Assembly (NCBI GenBank): GCA_018334995.1
Contig: JAGXKW010000006.1
Coordinates: 1 to 64,000, forward strand
Direction: 5' to 3'
DNA from: Wenzhouxiangellaceae bacterium
GTDB lineage: Bacteria > Pseudomonadota > Gammaproteobacteria > Xanthomonadales > Wenzhouxiangellaceae
Length of the DNA stretch: 64,000 nt
Under the pieces are notes generated by a model. It was not told the DNA's origin. It saw only the letters and a program-made list of their open reading frames with translations, and searched no databases. Within the stretch, counting starts at the first letter, position 1, and each line of letters starts with the position of its first letter. Shown piece by piece: positions 44,951 to 53,608 of the stretch. The position numbers were made by a program, and so were the translations under genes.

Positions 44951-46977
44951 GGCTGTTCACCGACCGGCGTGAGCCGAAGGGCGGTGCCGCCGCCGGGCGC
45001 AAGTCTGAGCTCCAGCACGTCACTTGCGTTGACGCGTCGTGACTCGATACGGATGTCCTCGGGGTTGTCGTCCCAGTGCGCGTTGGGCCCATCGCGGTAG
45101 ATTTCTGCGGTATAGATCGTGCCCGGGTCGAGAAAGCCCAGCGGGGCGCGCAGGTGGCGGCCGCGTTCGTCGGTTATGGCGCCGAGGTACCAGTCGTCGC
45201 TGTTCCGGTCCTTGCGCGCGATGACGACGAATTCGCCGATTTCCCCGTCCAGTGCGCGGGTGAATTGCCAGTCGGCCGGCACGTCCTTGATGAACTGGAA
45301 TGCATCAGGCCTGGCTTCGTAGTTTTCCGGCAGGTCGGCGGCCATCTGCAGCGGGCTGTAGATGACCACATACAGCGCCAGCTGCTTGGCCAGCGTGGTC
45401 GGGATGTTGCGCTCCGACCTGGCCTCCTCGCTGCCCAGGTCGAAAATGCCAGGGGTGAAGTCCATCGGCCCCGACAGCATCCGGGTGAACGGCAGGATGG
45501 TGGTGTGTTCCGGTCCGTTACCCTCGGACCAGGCGTTGTATTCCTGCCCGCGTTGGCCCTCCCGCGTCAGCCAGTTCGGCCAGGTGCGGCGCAGTCCGGT
45601 GTCCTTGACCGGTTCGTGGGTATTGATGCCGATCCGGTGCTCGGCGGCGACTTCGAGCACGCGCTGCATGTGGTCGACCATGTACTGGCCGTGTTGCCAT
45701 TCGAGCTTGAGTTCACCGTTCTCGTGGCGGCGGATGCGCCCGTTTTCCTTGACGTAACCGGTCTTGATATTGCGCACGCCGTGGGCTTGCATGAAGGCCA
45801 TGGCGTCCTCGAGCTGGCGCTCGTAGTTCTCGATGCCGCCGGAGGTCTCGTGGTGGCCGATCAGGCGCACGCCCTTTTTTTCAGCGTAGCGCGCGAGCGC
45901 GTCGATGTCGTAGTCGGGATAAGGCGTGGTGAAATCGAACTGATCTGCATTTTTGATCCAATTTCCGTCCCAGCCTAGGTTCCAGCCTTCGACCAGCACG
46001 CCATCGAAGCCGTGTTCGGCGGCGAAGTCGATATAGCGCTTGGTGTTCTCGGTCGTCGCACCATGCGCCCCGCCGGAAGCCCAGGTGGATTTGCGGATGT
46101 GCAGTTCCCACCAGATCCCGACATACTTGCCGGTTTCGATCCAGGAGACATCGTCAAGCGTGTTGGGTTCGTTCAGGTTCAGGAATATGTCGGCGGTCTC
46201 GATCAGCCGGGCGGCGGTGTCGGTGACCTGCAGCGTACGCCAGGGTGTGACGAACGCACCTTGCGTCCTGACCTTGCTGCCGTCGGACCAGGGCACCAGG
46301 TCGGCTTGCAGCACGTTGTTTCCCACGTGCTGCAGCGTCATCTCGCTGTAGTCGAGCAAAGCGGCCTCGTGGAAACTGAGATACAGGCCCTGATCGGTCT
46401 TCATCGTCAATGGCGTGACGGCTTTCCAGATCGCCGATACCGGACCCTCGCGATACAGATACTCGTAGCGGTTGGGCAGGTAGGCGCCGGTCCACCAGGC
46501 ATGATGGTCGCCGGTCAGCGCGAACTGACTGCGTTCGTTGACGACCCTGCGCTCATCCTTTTCGGCGTTTGCCACGATTTGGTAGCGGAATCCGACGCCT
46601 TCGTCGAACGCGCGGAAGACGATGCTGACCAGGCGTTTCCCGTCGCGGCCCAGGTCGACCGTCAGCTCGTTGAAGTGGTTGCGTACCTCGGCGGTCGCGC
46701 CCCACGGCTGCGTCCAGGTTTCGTCCACGTTCCTTTTGCGCTGGTCCAGCAGTTCCAGGTCCTCGGCCAGCGACGGTTCGTCGGCTAGATCCAGGCCCAG
46801 GCGAGACAATTCGATGACGGCTTCGCCGAAGCGCTGTACCGAATAGTACGGCGCGCCGTCGCGCAGTTCGAATTTCACCGCCAGAACGCTGTTCGGCGAG
46901 GCGACCGTGGCGGCCGGCACCGGGGCCGCGAGCGCAAAAAGAATCAGCAGGAGGACGCCGGATAAGAATGGTTTCAT
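44947..46977 (-). CDS. GH97 alpha-glucosidase (SusB-like)
   Basis: A 676-residue exported enzyme of glycoside hydrolase family 97. The signal is MKPFLSGVLLLILFALAAPV. The N-terminal super-sandwich is followed by the TIM barrel with GVLVEGWNLGWDG, RLIGHHETSGG and INTHEPVKDTGLRRTWPNW; the Glu in NTHEP and that in HHETSG match the base pair of Glu residues of inverting SusB, which releases glucose from malto-oligosaccharides. It is the first gene of the operon GH97-amylase-permease-amylase. A B-type LacI operator is 68 bp upstream of its start, and halogenase 3 is divergent from it. Confidence 0.93.
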   Translation of the reverse strand: MKPFLSGVLLLILFALAAPVPAATVASPNSVLAVKFELRDGAPYYSVQRFGEAVIELSRLGLDLADEPSLAEDLELLDQRKRNVDETWTQPWGATAEVRNHFNELTVDLGRDGKRLVSIVFRAFDEGVGFRYQIVANAEKDERRVVNERSQFALTGDHHAWWTGAYLPNRYEYLYREGPVSAIWKAVTPLTMKTDQGLYLSFHEAALLDYSEMTLQHVGNNVLQADLVPWSDGSKVRTQGAFVTPWRTLQVTDTAARLIETADIFLNLNEPNTLDDVSWIETGKYVGIWWELHIRKSTWASGGAHGATTENTKRYIDFAAEHGFDGVLVEGWNLGWDGNWIKNADQFDFTTPYPDYDIDALARYAEKKGVRLIGHHETSGGIENYERQLEDAMAFMQAHGVRNIKTGYVKENGRIRRHENGELKLEWQHGQYMVDHMQRVLEVAAEHRIGINTHEPVKDTGLRRTWPNWLTREGQRGQEYNAWSEGNGPEHTTILPFTRMLSGPMDFTPGIFDLGSEEARSERNIPTTLAKQLALYVVIYSPLQMAADLPENYEARPDAFQFIKDVPADWQFTRALDGEIGEFVVIARKDRNSDDWYLGAITDERGRHLRAPLGFLDPGTIYTAEIYRDGPNAHWDDNPEDIRIESRRVNASDVLELRLAPGGGTALRLTPVGEQP

Positions 46978-47044
46978 CGATCACTCGAATTAGTGGGTTT
47001 GTCCTGGATCATGCTAGAAGCCTCCAGGCCGCGCGACAACGACC

Positions 47045-47058
47045 TGCAAACGTATTCA
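47045..47058. promoter_or_regulatory. LacI-type operator, family B, between GH97 and halogenase 3
   Basis: TGCAAACGTATTCA, matching 13 of 14 bases with the site at 53461. It is 68 bp upstream of GH97 and 107 bp before halogenase 3, so one site could control both divergent units. Confidence 0.7.
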
Positions 47059-47126
47059 GGCGCAAAACGTGCGCCCGGGGTTGCGATCGAAGCTTCGAGG
47101 AATGAAGATTGCAGAAAACGAAAGCA

Positions 47127-47164
47127 CGTCGTTTCGAAACGACGGAACGACGAGACGACGAAAC
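47127..47164 (+). repeat. 18-bp palindrome plus ACGACGA-type repeat abutting the halogenase 3 start
   Basis: CGTCGTTTCGAAACGACG (47127-47144) is a perfect 18-bp palindrome. GGAACGACGAGACGACGAAAC continues as repeats of GACGA/ACGACG up to the base before ATG 47165. It replaces a normal Shine-Dalgarno region. Confidence 0.7.
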
Positions 47165-48682
47165 ATGCCTGACCAATCCGATAACCGAATCCGCCGTGTC
47201 GTCATCGTGGGTGGCGGCACCGCCGGCTGGATGACCGCTACGGCCCTGGTCGACGCGGTCGGGCAGGCCTGCGAGGTGGTCCTGATCGAGTCCGAACAGA
47301 TCGGCATCGTCGGCGTCGGCGAGGCGACCATTCCACCGATCAAGCTTTTCAACCAGAAGCACGGTCTCGACGAGTCCGAGTTCCTGCGCGAAACAAAAGG
47401 AACGTTCAAGCTCGGCATCGAGTTCGTCGGCTGGACGCGGCAAGGCCATCGCTATTTCCATCCGTTCGGAAAGTACGGCGCCGAGTTCGACGCCGTGCCG
47501 CTGCATCACCATTGGCTCAAGGCGCGCACGCACGGCAAGGCCGAGGATCTCGGCGAGTATTCGATGGCCTGGGCCGCGGCGCGCAGAGGCCGCTTCACGC
47601 ACCCGCTTCGCGATCCTCGCCGCGTGCAGTCGACCTTCGACTATGCCTATCACTTCGATTCCGTCATGTACGGGCAATACCTGCGCAGCAAGGCCGAAGC
47701 GCGCGGCGCCAGGCGCATCGAAGGCAAGGTGGTCGACGTTGCGCTGACCGGCGAAAGCGGGCTGATCGAAAGTCTCAAGCTCGAAGACGGTCAGCGCATC
47801 GAGGCCGACCTGTTCGTCGACTGCTCCGGCTTCCGCGGGCTGTTGATCGAACAGGCGCTGGAGACCGGTTATATCGACTGGACGCACTGGCTGCCGTGCG
47901 ACCGCGCCGTCGCCGTGCCCTGCAAACACGGCGGCGAAGGATTGACTCCGTACACTCGCTCGACCGCGCACCGGGGCGGCTGGCAATGGCGCATCCCTCT
48001 GCAGCACCGTGTCGGCAACGGCCACGTCTACTGCAGTGATTGCGTCAGCGATGACGAGGCGGCGCAGGTGTTGCTGGAAAACCTCGAAGGCGAAGCGCTG
48101 GACGAACCCCGACCGCTGCGCTTCAAGACTGGTCGACGCAAGAAATTCTGGAACCGCAACTGCGTCGCCATCGGACTGGCCGCAGGCTTCATGGAGCCGC
48201 TGGAGTCGACCAGCATCCACCTGATCCAGACGGCCATCAACCGCCTGCTGGCGCTGTTCCCGGAGCGCGGTGGATTCGAGCTCAGCGCGGCCGAATTCAA
48301 CCGCCTGACTGCCACCGAATACGAGCGCGTACGCGACTTTCTGATTCTGCACTATCACGCCAACGAACGCAGTGACAGCGGATTCTGGCGCCGCCGCGCC
48401 GCGATCAACGTTCCTGATGCGCTGCAATACAAGATCGACCACTTCAAGGCTTATGCGCGCATCGTGGCGGCCCCGCTGGAACTGTTCCAGAATCCCAGCT
48501 GGCTGGCGGTGATGGTAGGGCAACTCGGTGAGCCTGCACGCTACGATCCCATGGTCGAGCAGCGCCCGCAGGTTGACTCCGAGCGTTACCTCGAAAGCCT
48601 ACGGCGCGTCACTGCCGAGGCGGCAGAGGCCATGCCCAGGCATTCCGATTTTGTTTCGAAGTTGATGTCGAATTCGACCTGA
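47165..48682 (+). CDS. flavin-dependent tryptophan halogenase family protein (halogenase 3)
   Basis: A 505-residue PF04820 protein with all hallmarks: GGGTAG (16-21), Lys82 in GTFKLGIEF, WQWRIP (273-278) and Glu347 in EPLESTSIH. It is closely similar to halogenases 1 and 4 across the whole length. It is the only halogenase here transcribed apart from a receptor; it is divergent from the GH97 operon and shares its B-type operator. ATG 47165 was chosen to match the N termini of the others, though no Shine-Dalgarno is visible; ATG 47102 in frame would add 21 residues encoded largely by the repeat. Converges with halogenase 4. Confidence 0.88.
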   Translation: MPDQSDNRIRRVVIVGGGTAGWMTATALVDAVGQACEVVLIESEQIGIVGVGEATIPPIKLFNQKHGLDESEFLRETKGTFKLGIEFVGWTRQGHRYFHPFGKYGAEFDAVPLHHHWLKARTHGKAEDLGEYSMAWAAARRGRFTHPLRDPRRVQSTFDYAYHFDSVMYGQYLRSKAEARGARRIEGKVVDVALTGESGLIESLKLEDGQRIEADLFVDCSGFRGLLIEQALETGYIDWTHWLPCDRAVAVPCKHGGEGLTPYTRSTAHRGGWQWRIPLQHRVGNGHVYCSDCVSDDEAAQVLLENLEGEALDEPRPLRFKTGRRKKFWNRNCVAIGLAAGFMEPLESTSIHLIQTAINRLLALFPERGGFELSAAEFNRLTATEYERVRDFLILHYHANERSDSGFWRRRAAINVPDALQYKIDHFKAYARIVAAPLELFQNPSWLAVMVGQLGEPARYDPMVEQRPQVDSERYLESLRRVTAEAAEAMPRHSDFVSKLMSNST

Positions 48683-48869
48683 ATTCAGCCTGGATTCGAC
48701 TCGATTGCAAGTTCAACTTCAAAAGCGGTTTCGCCTTTGGCTTTGGAATTTGGATCGTGGATAAAAAGATAGTCTCTCACATCTCGCCGGCGTGCCAAAC
48801 CAGGGCGCAGGCCGAAGCCGACTTTGCCCGGCTGCCAGCAAGCACCCGACCGGCCGGGTAAACGCGAAC

Positions 48870-50396
48870 TCAGATTTTCGCGGCCGGGCAATGCCGCTTG
48901 AGAAACTCCTCATGCATCGGCATGTTTCGCACCGTGCGCTTGACCGCCCGCCTGGTCTGGCTCATGAATTCCGTGAGTTGTCCGGTGTTCATGGCCCCGG
49001 TTGCGGCGTGACAGGATCGCGGCGGGATGTCCTGGCCGAGCAATACCTGCAGCCAACTCTGCTCGGTGAACAGTTCGTCGGCCTCGCGCACGATCTGGCC
49101 GGTGGCGCGGAAAAGTTGCATCTTTTGCCGCAGTGACTCGGGAATGTCCGTGCTCAGGCGTTCTTCCCAGAACGCCTCGCCGATGCGGCCGTTGGCGTGG
49201 TAGTGCAATATCAGAAAGTCGCGGATGCGCTCGTACTCATGCGTGGTCTGCCGGTTGTATTCCTCGGCCAGACTCTGGTCGAAGGCCGTATCGGGGAACA
49301 GCGTGAGCAGCCGGCTGATGCCGGACTGGACCAGGTGGATGCTGGTTGACTCCAGCGGCTCCATGAAGCCTGCGGCCAGTCCGATGGCCACGCAGTTGCG
49401 CTTCCAGAAGCTTTTGCGGTGGCCGGTGGTGAAACGCAGCAGCCGCGGCTCGGCCTGCGGTTCGCTGTCGAGGTTGTCCATCAGCATGGCCACGGCTTCA
49501 TCGTCGCTGATATAACGGCTGCAGTAAACGTGGCCGTTGCCGGTGCGGTGTTGCAGCGGGATGCGCCATTGCCAGCCGGCCTTGCGCGCGATGGCGCGGG
49601 TGTACGGGACGATGGGCTCGGTGCGCGCCGTGGGGACGGCCGCGGCCCGGTCGCAGGGCAGCCACCCGGTCCAGTCGGTATAGCCGGCCTTCAGCGCATG
49701 TTCGATCAGCAGGCCGCGGAAGCCCGAGCAGTCGATGAACAGTTCGCCGGTGATCCGGCGCTCGTCGTCGAGCGCGAGCTGGCTGATATTGCCGGTCTCG
49801 CCGTCGAGCTGGATATCCCGCACCCTGGCTTCGGCACGTTTGACGCCGCGTGCCTCGGCGTATTTTCGAAGGTACGCGGCATACAGCGAGGCGTCGAAAT
49901 GGAAGGCGTAGTTGATGCCGCTGGGTACTGGGGCCTCGCCCGGTTTGATGCGCGCGAATCGATTCTCGCTCGCGGCTTCTGCATTGAGCGAATATGACCA
50001 GAGATCGCGGCCGAATCCTTCGTCTCGGGCCCGCAGCCAGTACTGGTGGAACGGCAGGATGTCGTGGCCGTGGCCGATTTCGCCGAATGCGTGAATGTAG
50101 GAGTGATTGAAGCGCGTCCATCCGTCGAACCGGATGCCCAGCTTGAAGCTGCCCTGGGTGGCGGCGATGAACTCGTCTTCATCCAGACCGAGATAGCGAT
50201 TTATCAGGCGGATCTGCGGGATGGTCGCCTCGCCGACCCCGACCGTGCCGATCTGTTCGGATTCGATCAGGGTGATATTCATGGCGTGGCCGAAGGCGCG
50301 GCTCAGCACTGCTGCGGTCATCCAGCCGGCGGTGCCGCCGCCGACGATCACGATGTTGCGGATTCGAGTTTCGGAAATTTCGGAATTCGAAGTCAT
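48870..50396 (-). CDS. flavin-dependent tryptophan halogenase family protein (halogenase 4)
   Basis: A 508-residue PF04820 protein: GGGTAG (19-24), catalytic Lys85 in GSFKLGIRF, WQWRIP (275-280), Glu349 in EPLESTSIH. It lies 79 bp after the starch-type TonB receptor gene, in the same direction, and is probably co-transcribed with it from the B-operator promoter. As for its relatives the substrate is unknown; a link to starch or maltose uptake is by location only. The spacer 48683-48869 between the convergent halogenases 3 and 4 holds no clear terminator or gene. Confidence 0.9.
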   Translation of the reverse strand: MTSNSEISETRIRNIVIVGGGTAGWMTAAVLSRAFGHAMNITLIESEQIGTVGVGEATIPQIRLINRYLGLDEDEFIAATQGSFKLGIRFDGWTRFNHSYIHAFGEIGHGHDILPFHQYWLRARDEGFGRDLWSYSLNAEAASENRFARIKPGEAPVPSGINYAFHFDASLYAAYLRKYAEARGVKRAEARVRDIQLDGETGNISQLALDDERRITGELFIDCSGFRGLLIEHALKAGYTDWTGWLPCDRAAAVPTARTEPIVPYTRAIARKAGWQWRIPLQHRTGNGHVYCSRYISDDEAVAMLMDNLDSEPQAEPRLLRFTTGHRKSFWKRNCVAIGLAAGFMEPLESTSIHLVQSGISRLLTLFPDTAFDQSLAEEYNRQTTHEYERIRDFLILHYHANGRIGEAFWEERLSTDIPESLRQKMQLFRATGQIVREADELFTEQSWLQVLLGQDIPPRSCHAATGAMNTGQLTEFMSQTRRAVKRTVRNMPMHEEFLKRHCPAAKI

Positions 50397-50475
50397 ACAC
50401 GGCCTTCAATCCTGAATGACCCGCCTCCGATTCCGAAGGCGGGTCATCATGCGCGATCCGAGGAGATTCGTCCAA

Positions 50476-53358
50476 TCAGAATCGGTAGGAGGCGCCAAGC
50501 AGGAAATTGCGCCCGAAGATCTGGCGATCGATGATCAGTCGTTCGTCGAAACTTTCAAAGGTCGTGAAGGGTTCGTCGGTCAGATTGTTGCCCTGTAGCG
50601 TGATCGTCAGGTTCTCCAATGGGCCAGTATTGAAGGAATATCCGATCTGGGCATCGATGATGGATTCTTCCTTGGCCGAACGTTGAACCCGGGTAGCGCT
50701 GAGGCCGAATACCTCCGACAGGAATTCATCGCGGTAGCGGTGGGAAACGCGCGCCTGGAAGCCGTTTCGCTCGAAGTAGACCGTCGAATTGATCACCCAC
50801 TCCGAAAGGCCTGGAATCGTGATGTCGTCCGGATTGTCGCCCAGCTGAACACTGCTGTCGGTGTAGGACACACTGGAGATCAGCCCGAATCCTTCCAGCG
50901 GCTCGATGAACGGGCCCAGCGGAACGGATGCGGTGAACTCCGCGCCGAGGATATCGCCGTCGCCATTGTTGGTCGGTCCCGAGACAGTACCCAGCGGCGT
51001 GCCGAGATCCTCGGCCTGTTCGGGGGTAAGGAAGTCGGGGATGAAGGCCGAGAAGTCCGCCAGGAAAGAATCGTTGGGGTTGATGAAGTCCTCGAGATTC
51101 TTGTAGTAGCCGGCCAGGGCGATATAGCCGGCGTTGTCGGCAAAATACTTCTCGAAAGAGACGTCGACGGTATTGGCAATCAACGGGCGCAGACCGGGAT
51201 TTCCGCCGCCGGCGCTGAAGAACGATTGGTTGGGATCCGTGGACGTGAGCTGGGTGAAGTCGGTCCCGAGGCTCAGTCCGGCATTGAGTTGATCCATGCG
51301 GGCGCGCGCCATGACGCGCGATGCACCCAAACGCCCGATCAGGTCGTTGCCCAGGTCGAAGCTCAGGTTCAGGCTCGGCAGGAACTTGTTGTAGCTGTCG
51401 CCCCGGGTGGTGGGTACGAACCCGCCTTCCACGGTACCCGCGCCGGTATCAGCGCCGGCAACGCGGAACCCGGTAGACGACTGATCGGTGTAGACCCACT
51501 GCAGCCCGACGTTGCCGTTGACCGGGATGTTGGCAATCATGGTATCCACGTCCAGCCGAAAGAAAGTCGTGACCACGTCTTCTCGGACCTGCCAGTCCTG
51601 CGGAACGTTGAAGGAAGACAGCTGCACGTCGACCTGGTCATAGACGTTTTCAAGCAAAAACCGCGGATCCCAGTTGATCATGCCGGGAATGCCGATGAAG
51701 CCAAGATCGACTGTCCCGTCGCGCAGCGCTTCTTGTGGAATGGGCGCCGATGTGGCGCCGTTCGGAGGCGTCAGGAATGTCTGGCGAATGGTGCGATCCT
51801 TGTCGCGTCGGCTGAAATCCACTCCCAGCATGGCCTGGCTGAAAGGGCCGGTGATGAATTGTCGATCGACGTGGAATCGCGCATGGGCCAGCCAGTCATC
51901 GGTTTCCGGATTGTTGATGAACCCCGCCTGGGTCAGTGGATTCGGCTGTGCGCCGGCCCCCCATCCCTGTGGGTCGGTCAGTACGAACAGGTTGGGGTTG
52001 GTGAAGTCGATGTCGGGATCGAACTGGAATACACCGTTGTCGGCGATGTTGAAACCCACCGACACCGGATTTCCCGTCTGTGCCGGGCCGGTCCCGGCGT
52101 AGGACTCGACCAACGAATCCTCGCGCTGGGCGCTGGAGAAGCTCACGTCCGACTCGACGCCCCACAAGCCGTTGATCTGGAAACGGTTGTTCCAGCCTAA
52201 AGTGAACAGCTCCGCATCGCGCTGGTTGACGTCGTTACGCATGACCGGATGCACGTTATCGAATCGGCCCTCGGTCACCAGTCCGTCGACCACGGTCTGC
52301 GGCGGTGCCAGTTGGGCCGAGGACCAGAACAGCGGAAACTCGATGCCACTGAGCAGCTGTTCTTCCTCGAAGTCGGAATACGACCAGTCCAGCGTCGACT
52401 GGAAGTTGGCGGCAGGTGCCCACTCGAACGTCCCGATGAGACCGATTCGCTCGAGCTCGTTGGCCTGCGAGAAAGGCTTGGCGCCGCCGGGCACGAGGTT
52501 ACCGTCGCCGTTCGTGGGGTAGCCCCAGGCGTTGAAGCGGCGGATCTGGTTGGGTGTGGATTGGATGGCCGCGCCGAACATGACGCCGAAGGTATCGTCG
52601 GCAAACTGGTCGATGTACGTCACACTGGCCCGATAGCCCTGGTCGTCGCCGCCGGGCACCAGTGTGTCTTCGTCGGTGAATTCGTAGCGTGCGTTGGCGG
52701 CAATGGTCTGCTCGCCGGCCGCCAGCGGCCGAATCGTGCGCAGATCGACGGTACCGGCAAGTCCCTGCCCAATCAACGTGGCGTCCGGCGTCTTGAATAC
52801 GACCACGCTGCCGAGCAGTTCGGCCGGGTACTGGTCGAACTCCACGCCGCGGTTATCGCCCGTGGTGACCTGTTCGCGGCCGTTGAGCAACGCCGTGGAG
52901 AAGTCCGGCCCAAGTCCACGAATGCTGATGGTCTGGGAGCGGCCGTCGGTGCGTTGCGAGGTCAGCCCTGGCAGGCGCGCCAGCGATTCGGCGATGCTCA
53001 CATCGGGCAGCTTGCCGATGTCCTCGGCGTAGACCGCCTCGACGATGGAGGTATTGTTGCGCTTGGTTGCAACCGATTTTTCCACGCTGCGGCGGAAGCC
53101 GACGACCGAAACATCGTCGAGTCTGGCAGCTTCCTCTTCCCGATCGGCACGGATCCGGTCCGGATCAGCGCTTTCCTCGTTCTCGGCAGCGACCGGCTCT
53201 TCCTGCGCCATGGCATGCGGCACGGCGCCCAGGCAAGTGGCCAGCGCCATGAACAACACCGTGCGACGCGGGTGATGGCCGGATCCAGTCAGGCCGTCGC
53301 GTACGGTATTTCGGATCTTCAGATCTTCGCTATTCGAATTTGGAGAACGTTTTTTCAT
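50476..53358 (-). CDS. TonB-dependent receptor, probable maltodextrin receptor (sublocus B)
   Basis: A 960-residue receptor of the Xanthomonas/Caulobacter group. After a basic n-region, the signal core is TVLFMALATCLGAVPHAMAQ. An acidic Glu-rich linker leads to the plug with SIVEAVYAEDIGKLPDVSIA and IRGLGPDFSTALLNGREQV. It ends with FLLGASYRF. Two tandem B-type operators lie 103-134 bp upstream, shared with the divergent alpha-glucosidase. By operon and operator logic it imports malto-oligosaccharides, as Caulobacter MalA does. The first 20 residues are hydrophilic and may be untranslated if an inner start is used, though ATG 53358 is the most upstream that keeps the signal intact. Confidence 0.93.
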   Translation of the reverse strand: MKKRSPNSNSEDLKIRNTVRDGLTGSGHHPRRTVLFMALATCLGAVPHAMAQEEPVAAENEESADPDRIRADREEEAARLDDVSVVGFRRSVEKSVATKRNNTSIVEAVYAEDIGKLPDVSIAESLARLPGLTSQRTDGRSQTISIRGLGPDFSTALLNGREQVTTGDNRGVEFDQYPAELLGSVVVFKTPDATLIGQGLAGTVDLRTIRPLAAGEQTIAANARYEFTDEDTLVPGGDDQGYRASVTYIDQFADDTFGVMFGAAIQSTPNQIRRFNAWGYPTNGDGNLVPGGAKPFSQANELERIGLIGTFEWAPAANFQSTLDWSYSDFEEEQLLSGIEFPLFWSSAQLAPPQTVVDGLVTEGRFDNVHPVMRNDVNQRDAELFTLGWNNRFQINGLWGVESDVSFSSAQREDSLVESYAGTGPAQTGNPVSVGFNIADNGVFQFDPDIDFTNPNLFVLTDPQGWGAGAQPNPLTQAGFINNPETDDWLAHARFHVDRQFITGPFSQAMLGVDFSRRDKDRTIRQTFLTPPNGATSAPIPQEALRDGTVDLGFIGIPGMINWDPRFLLENVYDQVDVQLSSFNVPQDWQVREDVVTTFFRLDVDTMIANIPVNGNVGLQWVYTDQSSTGFRVAGADTGAGTVEGGFVPTTRGDSYNKFLPSLNLSFDLGNDLIGRLGASRVMARARMDQLNAGLSLGTDFTQLTSTDPNQSFFSAGGGNPGLRPLIANTVDVSFEKYFADNAGYIALAGYYKNLEDFINPNDSFLADFSAFIPDFLTPEQAEDLGTPLGTVSGPTNNGDGDILGAEFTASVPLGPFIEPLEGFGLISSVSYTDSSVQLGDNPDDITIPGLSEWVINSTVYFERNGFQARVSHRYRDEFLSEVFGLSATRVQRSAKEESIIDAQIGYSFNTGPLENLTITLQGNNLTDEPFTTFESFDERLIIDRQIFGRNFLLGASYRF

Positions 53359-53460
53359 AACGGGGCCATTTTGGATTCATTGAAGAATGCCGACGAAACT
53401 GTCACCGGCTTGTAATAGCTTCGGCATGCTAGACATTCGGACGGCCCACGAACAATCGTT

Positions 53461-53474
53461 TGCAAACGTATGCA
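53461..53474. promoter_or_regulatory. LacI-type operator, family B, copy 1 at receptor/alpha-glucosidase promoter
   Basis: TGCAAACGTATGCA, with near-complete dyad symmetry around ACGT (TGCAaACGTaTGCA). Part of the 250-bp divergent spacer between the receptor and GH13 gene; no other feature is seen in that spacer except the second copy. Confidence 0.78.
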
Positions 53475-53478
53475 CGGA

Positions 53479-53492
53479 TGTATACGTTTGCA
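53479..53492. promoter_or_regulatory. LacI-type operator, family B, copy 2
   Basis: TGTATACGTTTGCA, centred 18 bp from copy 1, so the two are close to two helical turns apart and could bind two dimers on the same face. Reverse strand TGCAAACGTATACA. Confidence 0.78.
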
Positions 53493-53608
53493 TTGGTTGA
53501 CCGCACTATGAACTTCTGTCCTGGCCGGGTTTTTTTTGATCGACTGGATCTGAATACGATTGCAGACTATCGGCGCGATGCGCGTTCACGGGTAAGCTTG
53601 GTACCGCT

